Assembly (NCBI GenBank): GCA_050248715.1
Contig: JBFWRV010000001.1
Location: 1-64,000 of the forward strand
DNA length: 64,000 nucleotides
Direction: 5' to 3'
From: AWTP1-13 sp050248715
GTDB lineage: Bacteria > Pseudomonadota > Alphaproteobacteria > Rhizobiales > Hyphomicrobiaceae
Part shown: positions 26,859 through 35,745 of the stretch, piece after piece
Layout: every line of letters begins with the position of its first letter
How positions within the stretch are numbered: the first letter of the stretch is position 1
Program-made: the position numbers and the translations under genes
The notes under the pieces: generated by a model
What the model was told of the DNA's origin: nothing
The model's database searches: none
What the model saw: only the letters and a program-made list of their open reading frames with translations

Positions 26859-27254
26859 TCACGCGGAGAGGGGCGGTGCCCGGCTGCCGATGCCGCCGAG
26901 GCTGAGACGTGCGGCAAACGAGCTTGCGCGTTCCGACAGCGGCCGCAGGACGGCCGGCAGTGCAAAGACGATGGCGACAAAGAGGATGGCAACGGCGAGC
27001 GCCGCCTTGGCGAGCGTCACGCAGGCCGGGCAATGCTCACCGGAGGGTGTCTTGACGGGCTTGCCGTCGCTGTCAAGCTCGCCCCACACGGGACCGTGCG
27101 GGGTGCAGATGACGAGCACGCCGAGCACTTCGTCCGTGATCTGCATTGCCTTGCTGGCGGCACCGTTGCCGAACACGCCGGCAAGCACATTGCCCAGGAG
27201 CGCAATGATGCCGAGCCAGGCCACGAGGTGCTTGCGCGTGAGCGCGACGGTCAT
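26859..27254 (-). CDS. DUF2946-type small membrane protein with HCPAC motif
   Basis: Protein of 131 residues with an N-terminal helix (HLVAWLGIIALLGNVLAGVF), a conserved EHCPACVTLAKAAL motif (His74, Cys75, Cys78) in the middle and a second long helix (ALAVAILFVAIVFALPAVL). DUF2946 members with an HxxC/HCPxC motif are commonly next to copper genes such as PCuAC and TonB receptors. Here the same arrangement is seen. ATG 27254 has a GGAG 4-7 bases upstream; ATG 27284 lacks one. Probably a metal-binding membrane protein, function unproven. Confidence 0.75.
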   Translation of the reverse strand: MTVALTRKHLVAWLGIIALLGNVLAGVFGNGAASKAMQITDEVLGVLVICTPHGPVWGELDSDGKPVKTPSGEHCPACVTLAKAALAVAILFVAIVFALPAVLRPLSERASSFAARLSLGGIGSRAPPLSA

Positions 27255-27331
27255 GGCTCCGACACTAGGCGTGAGCTGCGCCATGGGTCAATCGGTTCGG
27301 GTGGCGCACTCCACAGCGTCTTGTTGCGGGC

Positions 27332-28990
27332 TCACCTTTTGGCGGCGAGCTCGCCTGCCAGCGCCCGCTCGATCAGCCGACGCGTGTTCTCGACGCCGTA
27401 GAGCGCAACGAAGCTGCCGAAACGAGGTCCTCGCTCTTCGCCCAGCAGCACCGAGTAGATGGCGTTGAACCACGCGTTCGACACGCCCGGCTTGTCGGGC
27501 GTGGCGCCCTTCGCGTTGAAATCCTGGTAGCGCGGAATGCTGCGCCCGACGTCGTAGATGAGGCCCTGCAGCTCCTCCGCGGTGGGCGCTTCACCGGCCT
27601 TGCCGAGCACCTCGCGCAGCGCGCGCAGGGCCTCCGCCTCGACCTCGTCGGGCAGGCGGAAGGTCTTGCGCGGCGCGACGAAGTCCTCGTAGTAGCGGAC
27701 CGCATAGCCCGCAAGCTGGTCGAGCAGCGGATGCGTCTCGGGGCTTGCGTCCGGCGCGTGGCGGCGGATGAAGCCCCACAGCACGTCCTTGTCATGCGCA
27801 TTGGAGGCTGCCACGAGATTAAGCAGCAGGCCGAAGGTGATCGGCAGCTCGGCAGCCGGCGGCGCGCCGGAATGGATGTGCCACACCGCATTGTCGAGGC
27901 GACCCCTCGCATCCTGCCGGGGATAGGCGGCGAGGAATTGCAGATACTCGTCCACCGTGCGCGGGATGACGTCGAAGTAGAGCTTCTTGGCGGCCTTCGG
28001 CTTCTGGAACATGAAGAGCGAAAGGCTCTCGGGGGAGGCATAGGCCAGCCACTCGTCGAGGGTAAGGCCGTTGCCCTTCGACTTGGAGATCTTCTCGCCC
28101 TTGTCGTCCAGAAACAGCTCGTAGTTGAAGCCCTCGGGCGGTGTGCCACCCAGCGCGCGGCAGATCTTGGACGACAGCGTCACCGAGTCGATCAGGTCCT
28201 TGCCGGCCATCTCGTAGTCGACGCCCAGCGCGGTCCAGCGCAGCGCCCAGTCGGCCTTCCACTGGCACTTGACGTTGCCGCCAGTCACGCTCGTCTCGAC
28301 CTTCTTGCCCGTGTCGGGATCGACGTAGACGACGGTGCCCTTGCGGGGATGGCGCTCCACCATCGGCACCTGCAGGACCTTGCCGCTGGTCGGCGAGATG
28401 GGCAGGAATGGCGAGTAAGTGGCGCGGCGCTCCGGTCCCAGGGTCGGCAGAATGATGTCCATTACCTTGTCGTAGACCTTCAGCATTCTGAGCAGCGTCT
28501 CGTCGAACATGCCGGCCTTGTAGCACTCGGTGGCCGACAGGAACTCGTACTCGAACCCGAAGCGGTCGAGGAAGCGGCGCAGGCGCGCGTTGTTGTGCGC
28601 GGCAAAGCTCGGATACTCGTTGGAGAACGGGTCGGGCACGGCCGTCAGGGGCTTGCCGATGTGCGCGGCCAGCATCTCCTTGTTGGGCACGTTGTCCGGC
28701 ACCTTCCTCAGGCCATCCATGTCATCGGAGAAGCAGACGAGCCGGGTGCTGCGCCTGCCCTCGGTCAACACCTCGAAGGCGTGGCGCACCATGGTGGTGC
28801 GGGCGACCTCGCCGAATGTACCGATGTGCGGCAGCCCGGAGGGGCCGTAGCCGGTCTCGAAGAGCACCGTCTTGTCCTTGCCCCCGGGCAGGGCCTCGAG
28901 CCGCTTGATCAGCCGGCGCGCCTCCTCGAACGGCCAGGCGCGCGCGTCCTGGGCGGCGGCGGTGAGGGATGCGTCGAGCGGCAATGCCAT
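27332..28990 (-). CDS. lysS: Lysine--tRNA ligase, class I
   Basis: Class I lysyl-tRNA synthetase, 552 residues, which charges tRNA-Lys in the cytoplasm. The class I nucleotide-binding motif is SGLPHIGTFGE (HIGT at 55-58), and the KMSKS loop appears as EKISKSKGNG in the second half. A Cys-rich zinc site is not obvious. ATG 28990 is supported by AAGGACG upstream and the family start; the frame is open upstream into unrelated sequence. Class I LysRS is typical of alphaproteobacteria and archaea. Confidence 0.93.
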   Translation of the reverse strand: MALPLDASLTAAAQDARAWPFEEARRLIKRLEALPGGKDKTVLFETGYGPSGLPHIGTFGEVARTTMVRHAFEVLTEGRRSTRLVCFSDDMDGLRKVPDNVPNKEMLAAHIGKPLTAVPDPFSNEYPSFAAHNNARLRRFLDRFGFEYEFLSATECYKAGMFDETLLRMLKVYDKVMDIILPTLGPERRATYSPFLPISPTSGKVLQVPMVERHPRKGTVVYVDPDTGKKVETSVTGGNVKCQWKADWALRWTALGVDYEMAGKDLIDSVTLSSKICRALGGTPPEGFNYELFLDDKGEKISKSKGNGLTLDEWLAYASPESLSLFMFQKPKAAKKLYFDVIPRTVDEYLQFLAAYPRQDARGRLDNAVWHIHSGAPPAAELPITFGLLLNLVAASNAHDKDVLWGFIRRHAPDASPETHPLLDQLAGYAVRYYEDFVAPRKTFRLPDEVEAEALRALREVLGKAGEAPTAEELQGLIYDVGRSIPRYQDFNAKGATPDKPGVSNAWFNAIYSVLLGEERGPRFGSFVALYGVENTRRLIERALAGELAAKR

Positions 28991-29094
28991 GTCGGTTGCG
29001 TCCTTGCATGTCCGGCCGGTGGCCCGGACCTCAAAGCCCGGCCTTGGCGTAAGGCCGGGGCGGCGGCGGACGGTATTGACCGCGCGAAGTGGCG

Positions 29095-29718
29095 TCAATT
29101 CTTGGTTGCGGGCCGCAGCGCCGGGGCGGCCAGCGCCGCCTCGATGGCCTTGGTCAGTTCCGCCGACAAGGGCTCCACGGCCGAGCCGTATCCGGCAATG
29201 AGCCGGCCGTCGCGACCGACCAGATACTTGTGGAAGTTCCAGCGCGGCGCGTTGGCTGCGCCCAGTGCCGCTCCGGCCCAGCGATAGAACGGGTGCGCTG
29301 CGGCACCCTTGACGACCTCCTTGGTCGTCAGCGGGAAGGTGACGCCGAAGGCGCCCTGGCAGAAGGCCTGGATCTCGGACTCCGCCTTCGGCTCCTGTGC
29401 GCCGAAATCGTTGGAGGGCACGCCGATGACGACGAGGCCCTTCTCGCGATAGCGCCCCCACAGCGCTTGCAGGCCTTCGTACTGGCGGGTGTAGCCGCAG
29501 AACGAGGCCGTATTGACCACGAGCAGGACCTTGCCGCGCCACTGCGCGAGCGGCATGCGCCCGCCCTCGATGGCCTGGAAGTCGTGATCGAAGGCGCCGG
29601 CGGTCTCGGCTGCAGTTGGAGCGTGTGTCATGGCGAGCATGATGCCGGCAGCGACAAGTGCGAGCAACCTCTTCATCGGCACGGGTCCAAGTGTGCGGTC
29701 AACGGCGCGTGCAGCCAT
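29095..29718 (-). CDS. Glutathione peroxidase family protein, exported
   Basis: Thiol peroxidase of 207 residues. The catalytic tetrad is seen: Cys74 in NTASFCGYT, Gln108 in NDFGAQEP, and Trp160-Asn161 in RWNFHKYL. It uses Cys, not selenocysteine. An N-terminal signal peptide (MKRLLALVAAGIMLAMTHAPTAAE, after a 14-residue extension) suggests export. ATG 29718 is chosen: it has AAGGAGGG about 7 bases upstream and shares the A of the previous gene's TGA (TGATG), so translation is coupled; the alternative ATG 29676 has no ribosome-binding site. Confidence 0.9.
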   Translation of the reverse strand: MAARAVDRTLGPVPMKRLLALVAAGIMLAMTHAPTAAETAGAFDHDFQAIEGGRMPLAQWRGKVLLVVNTASFCGYTRQYEGLQALWGRYREKGLVVIGVPSNDFGAQEPKAESEIQAFCQGAFGVTFPLTTKEVVKGAAAHPFYRWAGAALGAANAPRWNFHKYLVGRDGRLIAGYGSAVEPLSAELTKAIEAALAAPALRPATKN

Positions 29719-30569
29719 CAGCCACCCTCCTTCTTGGGCGCAGCCGGCTGGGCGGGCTCGCCGGCCTTGGCCGCGGGCGGCTTGGGTTTCGCGGGTGGTG
29801 AAGCGACGGCATGCGTCAGCGGATGGTACTTGGGGCAATGCTTGTTGATGTAGCCATTGACGGACTTGAGCAAGGGGCGATGAATGATGCCCCAGGTGTC
29901 GTTGAGATGCGCGCCTGCGTGCAATGTCGCCTTGATCGCCGCCGGCCCTTGGACCTTGAGCAGGTTGATCCAGATCTTCTTGGCCTTGCCGTGCTCGAAG
30001 GTGATCTTGGGCGCCACGGTCGCCGTGACGTTCTGCACCTTGCCGTCCTCCTCGACGATGCAGTTGGCGGTGTGCGCGGGTACCCAGAGCTTGACCCTGT
30101 CTCCCGTGAGGGCCTCGACGATCTTGGCCCGGCTGAGGTTGAGCTGAACGGAGCAGCGCGCGTCGCCGAAGGTCCACTTCACGTCGCGCTGATCACCCTC
30201 CTTCAGGGTGGACCTGGCCCACGTCTTGGTGAGGGCGCACTTGAGATCCTCGCCGGTCGGGTCCTTGCGCTGCACGATGGTGCACAGCCGCTTGTCGCAG
30301 GCGTCGATGGCCTTCTTCTCGCCTGCTCCCTCCTCCAGCGCGACGACCGGCGGCGCGGCGAACGCAAGCAGCGCCCCTGCCAGGGCAATAGCGCATGCGC
30401 GTCGTCCTAAGCTTGTCGAAGGGCGGACCGCACCTGAGAGCCGTGCTTCGACAGGCTCAGCACGGGGGTGGCGGAGTGGCTCAGCGCGGGGGTGGAGTTG
30501 CGCAGTACAGGGGTGGAGTAGCCCGGCGCGGGGGTGGCTTTGCCCGGCAGGGGGCTGGGGTTGGGTCAT
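29718..30569 (-). CDS. Exported protein of unknown function with repeat-derived N-terminus
   Basis: Predicted 283 residues. A hydrophobic signal-like segment (ACAIALAGALLAFAAPPVVAL) begins near residue 58. Residues after it contain four or more Cys (CDKRLC, DLKCALTK, ARCSVQL, ANCIVEE) and a Lys/Ala/Pro-rich tail. No family recognised. The first 57 residues are encoded by a dispersed repeat and its 21-24 base tandem units, and the only in-frame ATG is at 30569. The true start is therefore doubtful: the ancestral start may have been destroyed by repeat insertion, or a non-standard codon near 30400 is used. It precedes and is coupled to the glutathione peroxidase gene. Confidence 0.6.
   Translation of the reverse strand: MTQPQPPAGQSHPRAGLLHPCTAQLHPRAEPLRHPRAEPVEARLSGAVRPSTSLGRRACAIALAGALLAFAAPPVVALEEGAGEKKAIDACDKRLCTIVQRKDPTGEDLKCALTKTWARSTLKEGDQRDVKWTFGDARCSVQLNLSRAKIVEALTGDRVKLWVPAHTANCIVEEDGKVQNVTATVAPKITFEHGKAKKIWINLLKVQGPAAIKATLHAGAHLNDTWGIIHRPLLKSVNGYINKHCPKYHPLTHAVASPPAKPKPPAAKAGEPAQPAAPKKEGG
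30403..30565 (+). repeat. Composite dispersed repeat, copy 1, with 21-24 base tandem units
   Basis: Begins CTTGTCGAAGGGCGGACC, continues through CCGTGCTTCGACAGGCTCAG, then about five degenerate tandem units of the type GCTCAGCRCGGGGGTGGAG (30458-30565). A second copy in the same orientation is at 41950-42085. The GTCGAAGG/CTTCGAC halves are inverted, as in REP-like palindromes. Confidence 0.75.
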
Positions 30570-30840
30570 GGGTGCTCAGCCTCCCTCGGGGCGGAACGAT
30601 GGCGAGATGAGTTCGGTCCGGCCGCGTCCCTGGCCAGCGATCGGACTGCCATTGATAGCACGCCCCGTGGGCCGGGAGTGAGGCAGCAGGGGCCTTGCCC
30701 CGTCACTGCCGCCAAGCCGCGCGCAGAGCAGGAATGGCAGTGGCGGGTTTGACCCAGCCTGCGGCTCGCGCCCGGATCAGCCGATCTGCTAGGAATGGCG
30801 GTCGGCTCGGCAGGAGCCGCAGGGATATCCGGGGAGGCCC

Positions 30841-31989
30841 ATGACCTACGACCTAATTCTGCGCGGCGGACGCGTGATCGATCCCTCGCAGCGGCTCGAT
30901 GCCGTGACCGATGTCGCCTTCGAGCGCGGCAAGGTGGCGAAGCTCGGGACGAACCTGGAGGCCGGGCCCGGCACCGACGTACGCGACGTGGCGGGCTCCA
31001 TCGTATCGCCGGGGCTCATCGACCTGCACACGCATGTCTACTGGGGCGGCACCTCGCTCGGCATCGATGCGGAGGAGTTCTGCCGCACATCGGGCGTGAC
31101 CACGTCGGTGGATACAGGCAGCGCCGGCCCCGGCAACTTCGCCGGATTCCGCAAGCACGTGATCGAGCCGAGCCAGGTGCGCATCCTCGCCTACCTGCAC
31201 GTCTCGCACGCGGGCATCTTCGGCTTCTCGGATCGCGTCATGGTGGGCGAGAGCGCCGATCTGCGCCTGATGAACCCTATCGATGCCGTTGCGGTTGCCG
31301 ACGCCAATCGCGACGTGATCGTGGGCATCAAGGTGCGGGTGGGGCTGCATGCCTCCGGTACCTCCGGCGCCGTACCGCTTCAGATTGCGCTGGAGGTCGC
31401 GGAGGCGACAGGCATGCCGCTGATGTGCCACATCGATCATCCGCCGCCGAGCTATGAGGAAGTGTTGGGGATGCTGCGCCCGGGGGATGTGCTTACGCAC
31501 GCCTTCCGCCCGTTCCCCAATTCGCCCGCGACGCAGCAGGGCACGGTGAAGCGCGAGGTGCTGGAGGCGAGAAAGCGCGGCGTCAAGTTCGACATCGGCC
31601 ACGGCAAGGGCTCGTTCGCGTTCAAGACGGCGCGCGCCATGCTCGCCAACGGCTTCCTGCCGGACACGATCTCCTCGGACGTGCACCAGCTCTGCATCAA
31701 CGGCCCGGCCTACGACCAGGTCACGACCATGTCCAAGTTCCTGTGCCTCGGCGTGCCGCTCGGCGATGTGATTGCCGCCTCGACGGTCAACGCCGCCATG
31801 GCGCTGAAGCGTCCCGAGCTCGGCAGCCTGAAGCCCGGCAGTGTCGGCGACGCCACCATCCTGTCGATCAAGCAGGGTCGCTTCGACTACGTCGACGTGG
31901 TGGGCGAGCACCTGGAAGGCGACCGCAAGATCAATTCCGACGGCGTCGTCGTTGCCGGCCGCTGGTGGCACCCGCGGCCTGCCGCCTAG
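30841..31989 (+). CDS. Amidohydrolase/deacetylase-type metallohydrolase
   Basis: Metal-dependent hydrolase of the amidohydrolase superfamily, 382 residues (dihydroorotase/D-aminoacylase-like branch). The N-terminal beta sandwich begins TYDLILRGGRVIDPSQRLD; the metal motif is LIDLHTHVYWGG (HxH, about 60-71). A carboxylated Lys candidate lies in VGIKVRVG (about 163), histidines in MCHIDHPPP (about 200) and SHAGIF, and the catalytic Asp in ISSDVHQLC (about 280). It starts an accessory catabolic cluster and has GGGGAGG just upstream of its ATG. Substrate probably an amide or lactam; not determined. Confidence 0.87.
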   Translation: MTYDLILRGGRVIDPSQRLDAVTDVAFERGKVAKLGTNLEAGPGTDVRDVAGSIVSPGLIDLHTHVYWGGTSLGIDAEEFCRTSGVTTSVDTGSAGPGNFAGFRKHVIEPSQVRILAYLHVSHAGIFGFSDRVMVGESADLRLMNPIDAVAVADANRDVIVGIKVRVGLHASGTSGAVPLQIALEVAEATGMPLMCHIDHPPPSYEEVLGMLRPGDVLTHAFRPFPNSPATQQGTVKREVLEARKRGVKFDIGHGKGSFAFKTARAMLANGFLPDTISSDVHQLCINGPAYDQVTTMSKFLCLGVPLGDVIAASTVNAAMALKRPELGSLKPGSVGDATILSIKQGRFDYVDVVGEHLEGDRKINSDGVVVAGRWWHPRPAA

Positions 31990-32283
31990 GTCGCCGGCAG
32001 GCACCCTGATGGTGTGACGCAAGGAATGACTGCGCTCGTCGCCCGGCGCTTGCCAGCACCGGCGAAAGCCGATGTTGCCGGGATTCATCTCACTCCGACG
32101 CTCGCGGATGGGTGGATGCCGGGCACAAAGCCCGGGATGACCGCGGGCTGCGGCGTCGAACCACTCGGCGTGCGCAGGAACCAGCATGCCGACCGTCCCG
32201 GCGCGCCCCGCATGATCGCGCGCTATGCGCGGCCACCGGCACACACTACACTTCCTCCAAAACAACGGGCCTGGAGGAACGCC
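31990..32283. other. Intergenic region with a REP-like palindrome
   Basis: A 294-base gap with no supported gene. It holds ATGCCGGGCACAAAGCCCGG (about 32115-32134) followed by GATGACC, a palindromic repeat class with a CCGGGC...GCCCGG stem. No promoter could be assigned for the cupin gene downstream. Confidence 0.5.
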
Positions 32284-32634
32284 ATGCGCATTCACAATCT
32301 CTACGTCGACGACAAGGGCGAGTCGCACTTCCGCGACATCGAGGTCGAGTGGGCCGAGCAGATAAATTTCAGCAGGCAGTCGAAGCGGCTGCCGGCCACC
32401 GGCATCATCTTTCGTGAAACCTCGCCCGACTACGACCTCGACTGGCACCCGGCGCCGCGCCGGCAATACATCATCAACCTCGACGGCGGCGTGCAGATCA
32501 CGGCCAGCGACGGCGAGAGCCGCATCATCAAAGCAGGCGAGGTGCTGCTGGTGGAGGACACCCACGGCAAGGGCCACCTGTCGAAGTCGGTTGGCGGCAA
32601 GATGCGGCACTCGATCTTCGTACCGATCGATTGA
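32284..32634 (+). CDS. Cupin domain protein
   Basis: Single-domain cupin of 116 residues. The barrel is marked by DLDWHPAPRRQYIINLDGGV and the second motif GEVLLVEDTHGKGHLSKS, with a His in each (HPAPRRQ and THGKGH) that could bind a metal. AACGCC precedes the ATG at 32284, with GGAGG about 7 bases upstream. It is followed after 11 bases by an NHL propeller gene. The role is unknown; cupins of this size often act as small isomerases or dioxygenases in catabolic clusters. Confidence 0.83.
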   Translation: MRIHNLYVDDKGESHFRDIEVEWAEQINFSRQSKRLPATGIIFRETSPDYDLDWHPAPRRQYIINLDGGVQITASDGESRIIKAGEVLLVEDTHGKGHLSKSVGGKMRHSIFVPID

Positions 32635-32645
32635 GGGAGGATGCA

Positions 32646-33608
32646 ATGTCGGTAGTTCTGGGCAGCGGCGAGCATCGCTACCGCGTGGTGGAGAACTGGG
32701 CCAAGCTGCCCGACGGATGGACTTTCAAGGACGTGGCCGCCGTCGGCGTCGACAGCAAGGACCGCGTCTACGTCTTCAATCGCGGCGAGCATCCGATGAT
32801 GGTGTTCGACCGCGAGGGCAACTTCCTGCGTTCCTGGGGTGAGGGCGTATTCCGGCGCGCGCACGGCATCAATATCGACGCGCACGACAACCTCTACTGC
32901 ACCGACGACGGCGACCACACGGTGCGCCGCTGCACGACCGAGGGCAGGATCGACCTCACCATCGGCGTGCCCGGCAAGCCGGCGCCGTTCATGAGCGGCG
33001 AGCCGTTCCACCGCTGCACGCACACCGCCCTGTCGCCCAAGGGGGAGATTTACGTCTCCGACGGCTACGGCAATGCGCGCGTGCACAAGTTCGATTCCGG
33101 CGGCCGGCTGCTGACGTCGTGGGGCTCCTCCGGCACCGAGCCCGGCCAGTTCAATATCGCCCACAACATCGCCACCGACGACGACGGCTGGGTGTACGTC
33201 GCCGACCGAGAGAACCACCGCGTGCAGGTCTTCGACGGCAACGGCAAGTACGAGACGCAGTGGAACAACCTGCACCGTCCCTGTGGGCTCTACTGCTGCC
33301 GAGGCAAGACGCCGACCTTCGTCATCGGCGAATTGGGGCCGGGCCTGGCCGTCAACCTCAAGGCGCCGAACCTGGGGCCGCGCCTGTCGATCGTCGACGC
33401 CAAGGGCAAGCTGATCGCGCGGCTCGGCGGCAAGGACGGGCCCGGTCTCGAGCCCGGCAAGTTCATCGCCCCGCACGGCCTGGCGCTCGACTCCAAGGGC
33501 GACATCTACGTCGGCGAGGTGTCCTACACGAACTGGAAGACGAGCTTCCCCGATACGCCGATGCCGCCCGTGATCCGGTCGCTGCAGAAGCTGGAGCGGG
33601 TGAACTGA
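32646..33608 (+). CDS. NHL/six-bladed beta-propeller protein (peptidyl-amidating-lyase-like)
   Basis: Protein of 320 residues made of NHL/SMP-30-like repeats, for example KDRVYVFNRGEHPMMVFD, GNFLRSWGEGVFRRAHGI, GEIYVSDGYGNARVHKFD and GWVYVADRENHRVQVFDG. This number of repeats fits a six-bladed propeller. Relatives include the lyase domain of peptidylglycine amidating enzyme and lactonase-like proteins. No signal peptide is seen. ATG 32646 has GGGAGGA 4-10 bases upstream. It lies in a row of genes with a cupin and luciferase-like oxidoreductase and is probably cotranscribed. Confidence 0.83.
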   Translation: MSVVLGSGEHRYRVVENWAKLPDGWTFKDVAAVGVDSKDRVYVFNRGEHPMMVFDREGNFLRSWGEGVFRRAHGINIDAHDNLYCTDDGDHTVRRCTTEGRIDLTIGVPGKPAPFMSGEPFHRCTHTALSPKGEIYVSDGYGNARVHKFDSGGRLLTSWGSSGTEPGQFNIAHNIATDDDGWVYVADRENHRVQVFDGNGKYETQWNNLHRPCGLYCCRGKTPTFVIGELGPGLAVNLKAPNLGPRLSIVDAKGKLIARLGGKDGPGLEPGKFIAPHGLALDSKGDIYVGEVSYTNWKTSFPDTPMPPVIRSLQKLERVN

Positions 33609-33662
33609 CGGGTTCCCTGTTCCCGCGAAAGGCGGGGAGAGGGAGAAGACAGGAGGAACCTT

Positions 33663-34574
33663 ATGCCCCAGCAAATGCCGGCCGTGAGTCTCGCGGCGGT
33701 GCCCGGACGGCGGCGCGCTACGCTCGAGGCGGCACGCGAGATCGAGCGGCGCGGGTTTGCCGGCATCTACGCGCCGAGCGTCTTCTCCAACATGTCGCTG
33801 TGCGAGGCGCTGTGCCACGTCACCGAGACGATCACGTTCGCCACGTCGATCGCACCCATCTACGCGCGCACGGTGGGTGACTTCGCGCAGAGCGCCGCCT
33901 TCATGCACGAGGTGTCGGGCGGCCGCTTCAGGCTGGGCATCGGCGTCAGCCATGCGCCCGCGCACGTGCGCATGGGCGTGACGCCGGGCAAGCCGCTCTC
34001 CGACATCCGCGCCTTTGTCGACAAGCTGCGCGCAACGCAGGGCATCGGGCCGCTGCCGCCGGTCATCCTCGCCACCTTGCGCCAGGGGATGATCCGGCTC
34101 GCCGGAGAGATCGGCGATGGGCTGGTGTTCGCCAATGGCGCGCGCTCGCATATGCAGGAGTCCCTGGCGGCTCTGCCGGCTGGCAAGCACAGCGATCCCA
34201 AATTCTTCATCGGCAACATGATCCCGACCTGCATCAGCGACGACATCGAGGCCGCCAAGGGCGTGAACCGGCGCACGCTGACGCATTACGCCCTGCTGGC
34301 GAACTATCGCAACTACTGGAAGGAAGCGGGCTACGTCGAGGAGATGGAAGCGATCGAGAAGGCGGTGGCCGAGAAGCGCATGGACGACGTGCCGAAATAC
34401 CTGACCGACGCTTGGCTCGCGGATTGCACCCTGTTCGGCCCGGCGGCGCGCGTGCGCGAGGGGCTCGAGGCCTGGTATGCCGCCGGCATCCGCACGCCCA
34501 TCATCGTGCCGTCCTCCGCCGCCGGCAATCAGATGAAGGCCATCGAGGAAATGTTCGTCACGTTCGCGGGCTGA
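33663..34574 (+). CDS. LLM-class flavin/F420-dependent oxidoreductase
   Basis: Luciferase-like monooxygenase-fold TIM barrel of 303 residues. Conserved segments are EIERRGFAGIYAPSVFSNM, FATSIAPIYARTVGDFAQ and the barrel region HEVSGGRFRLGIGVSHAPAH (about 80-100), with GDGLVFANG later. Such enzymes use reduced FMN or coenzyme F420; which one cannot be told here. AGGAGGAACC lies directly upstream of the ATG. It is the last gene of the plus-strand set starting with the amidohydrolase. Confidence 0.85.
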   Translation: MPQQMPAVSLAAVPGRRRATLEAAREIERRGFAGIYAPSVFSNMSLCEALCHVTETITFATSIAPIYARTVGDFAQSAAFMHEVSGGRFRLGIGVSHAPAHVRMGVTPGKPLSDIRAFVDKLRATQGIGPLPPVILATLRQGMIRLAGEIGDGLVFANGARSHMQESLAALPAGKHSDPKFFIGNMIPTCISDDIEAAKGVNRRTLTHYALLANYRNYWKEAGYVEEMEAIEKAVAEKRMDDVPKYLTDAWLADCTLFGPAARVREGLEAWYAAGIRTPIIVPSSAAGNQMKAIEEMFVTFAG

Positions 34575-34591
34575 GTCCGAAGGGCCAGACG

Positions 34592-34672
34592 TCATGCCCG
34601 CGGAGGCGGGCATCCACGCCACGGAGGTGCTTGCGAGCGGAGAGTTGCGTGGACCCCCGCCTTCGCGTGGGG
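34592..34672. repeat. REP-like palindromic repeat between convergent genes
   Basis: CGTCATGCCCGCGGAGGCGGG, a CATCCACGC and its inverted GCGTGGACC, and a second arm CCCGCCTTCGCGTGG form a long imperfect hairpin. It belongs to the same intergenic repeat class as the copies near 10330, 18020 and 33612, and lies between two convergent LLM oxidoreductase genes. Confidence 0.6.
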
Positions 34673-34709
34673 GGCGTTGTGGGTCTTGCGCGCCATGGCG
34701 GCGCGGGTA

Positions 34710-35663
34710 CTACGAGCGCCCGAGCACCTCGCGGCCGAAGCGGTCGATACGCTCGAGCGCTTCCTGAAGCGAGTTGCCGCCCAGCCGCATGGCGATGTGG
34801 CGCACGCCGACGGCCTCGAGCGCCGCGGCGTCGGCTGCCATGTCGGCGGACGAGCCCGTGAAAAGCCGGCGGGCGGAGCCGTCCGCAACCTTCTGGGCCG
34901 TCCAGTCGAACGGGTTCTGGATCAGCAGGCACACTTCAAGGGTGGCGGGATCGCGGCCGGCGGCTTCAGCCATGCCGCGCAAGTGAGCGATGGCCGCACC
35001 GAGGCGCGCCGGGGTGTCGAGCGGCTTGGTCTGGCTGTTGTTGCCGGGATACCAGCAGTCGCCGAGCTTGATGGTGCGCCGGAGCGCGGCCGGGCTCTCG
35101 CCGCCGACCCAGATCGGGGGGTGCGGCTTCTGCACCGGCTTCGGTGCGAAGATGACGTCGGCGAAATTCACGTGCCGGCCGCTGTAGGCCGGCCTGTCCT
35201 TGGTCCACAGCTCCTTGAAGGCCTCGATGTACTCGTCTGTGGCGCGGCCGCGATCCTCGAACGGCGCGCCGAGCAGGCCGAACTCCTCCTTCATCCAACC
35301 CGAGCCGACGCCCAGGATCAGGCGGCCGCCCGACAGCACATCGATGGTGGCGAGCATCTTGGCCGCCAGGATCGCCGGCCGGTGCGGCACCACCATGATG
35401 CTGCTGAGCAGGCGCAGTCGCGACGTGCAGCCGGCGAGAAAGCCCAGCGTGGCGAGCTGGTCGAAGCAGTGGCCGTGCTCGGCCGCGGCCCATTGCCCGC
35501 CCTGGGTGTAGGGATAGGCCGAGCCGAGGCTTGCCGGCACGATGACATGGTCGTTGACGGCCATGAAGCCGAAGCCTGCCCGCTCCGCCGCCTTGGCGGT
35601 CTCGAGATAGGCCTCGCGGGTGACGAACACCCCGCGCGACAGCGTGCTCACTCCGAAGTCCAT
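34710..35663 (-). CDS. LLM-class flavin/F420-dependent oxidoreductase
   Basis: Luciferase-like TIM-barrel oxidoreductase of 317 residues. Visible are AAERAGFGFMAVNDHVIVP, LLSSIMVVPHRPAILAAKM, the SGGRLILGVGSGWMKEEF loop (about 95-112) and PPIWVGGESPAALRRTI (about 170-186). GGGAGG precedes the ATG. It is followed by nothing downstream; upstream on the same strand lies a carboxymuconolactone-decarboxylase-like gene. This is the second of three such enzymes in the cluster. Confidence 0.87.
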   Translation of the reverse strand: MDFGVSTLSRGVFVTREAYLETAKAAERAGFGFMAVNDHVIVPASLGSAYPYTQGGQWAAAEHGHCFDQLATLGFLAGCTSRLRLLSSIMVVPHRPAILAAKMLATIDVLSGGRLILGVGSGWMKEEFGLLGAPFEDRGRATDEYIEAFKELWTKDRPAYSGRHVNFADVIFAPKPVQKPHPPIWVGGESPAALRRTIKLGDCWYPGNNSQTKPLDTPARLGAAIAHLRGMAEAAGRDPATLEVCLLIQNPFDWTAQKVADGSARRLFTGSSADMAADAAALEAVGVRHIAMRLGGNSLQEALERIDRFGREVLGRS

Positions 35664-35745
35664 GGATGCCTCCCTCGCTCGCGCAAGATTGGCGCGGTCA
35701 TCCGACTACCAGGCGACTGCGACGACCGCGCATTGCACCGCACGA

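Noticed and set aside
29095..29718. Selenoprotein glutathione peroxidase
   Set aside because: The active-site residue is Cys74, and the frame contains no internal TGA.
32430..34622. Minus-strand open frame of 730 codons across the cupin, NHL and LLM genes
   Set aside because: It spans three genes with clear starts and ribosome-binding sites on the plus strand and has no family likeness.
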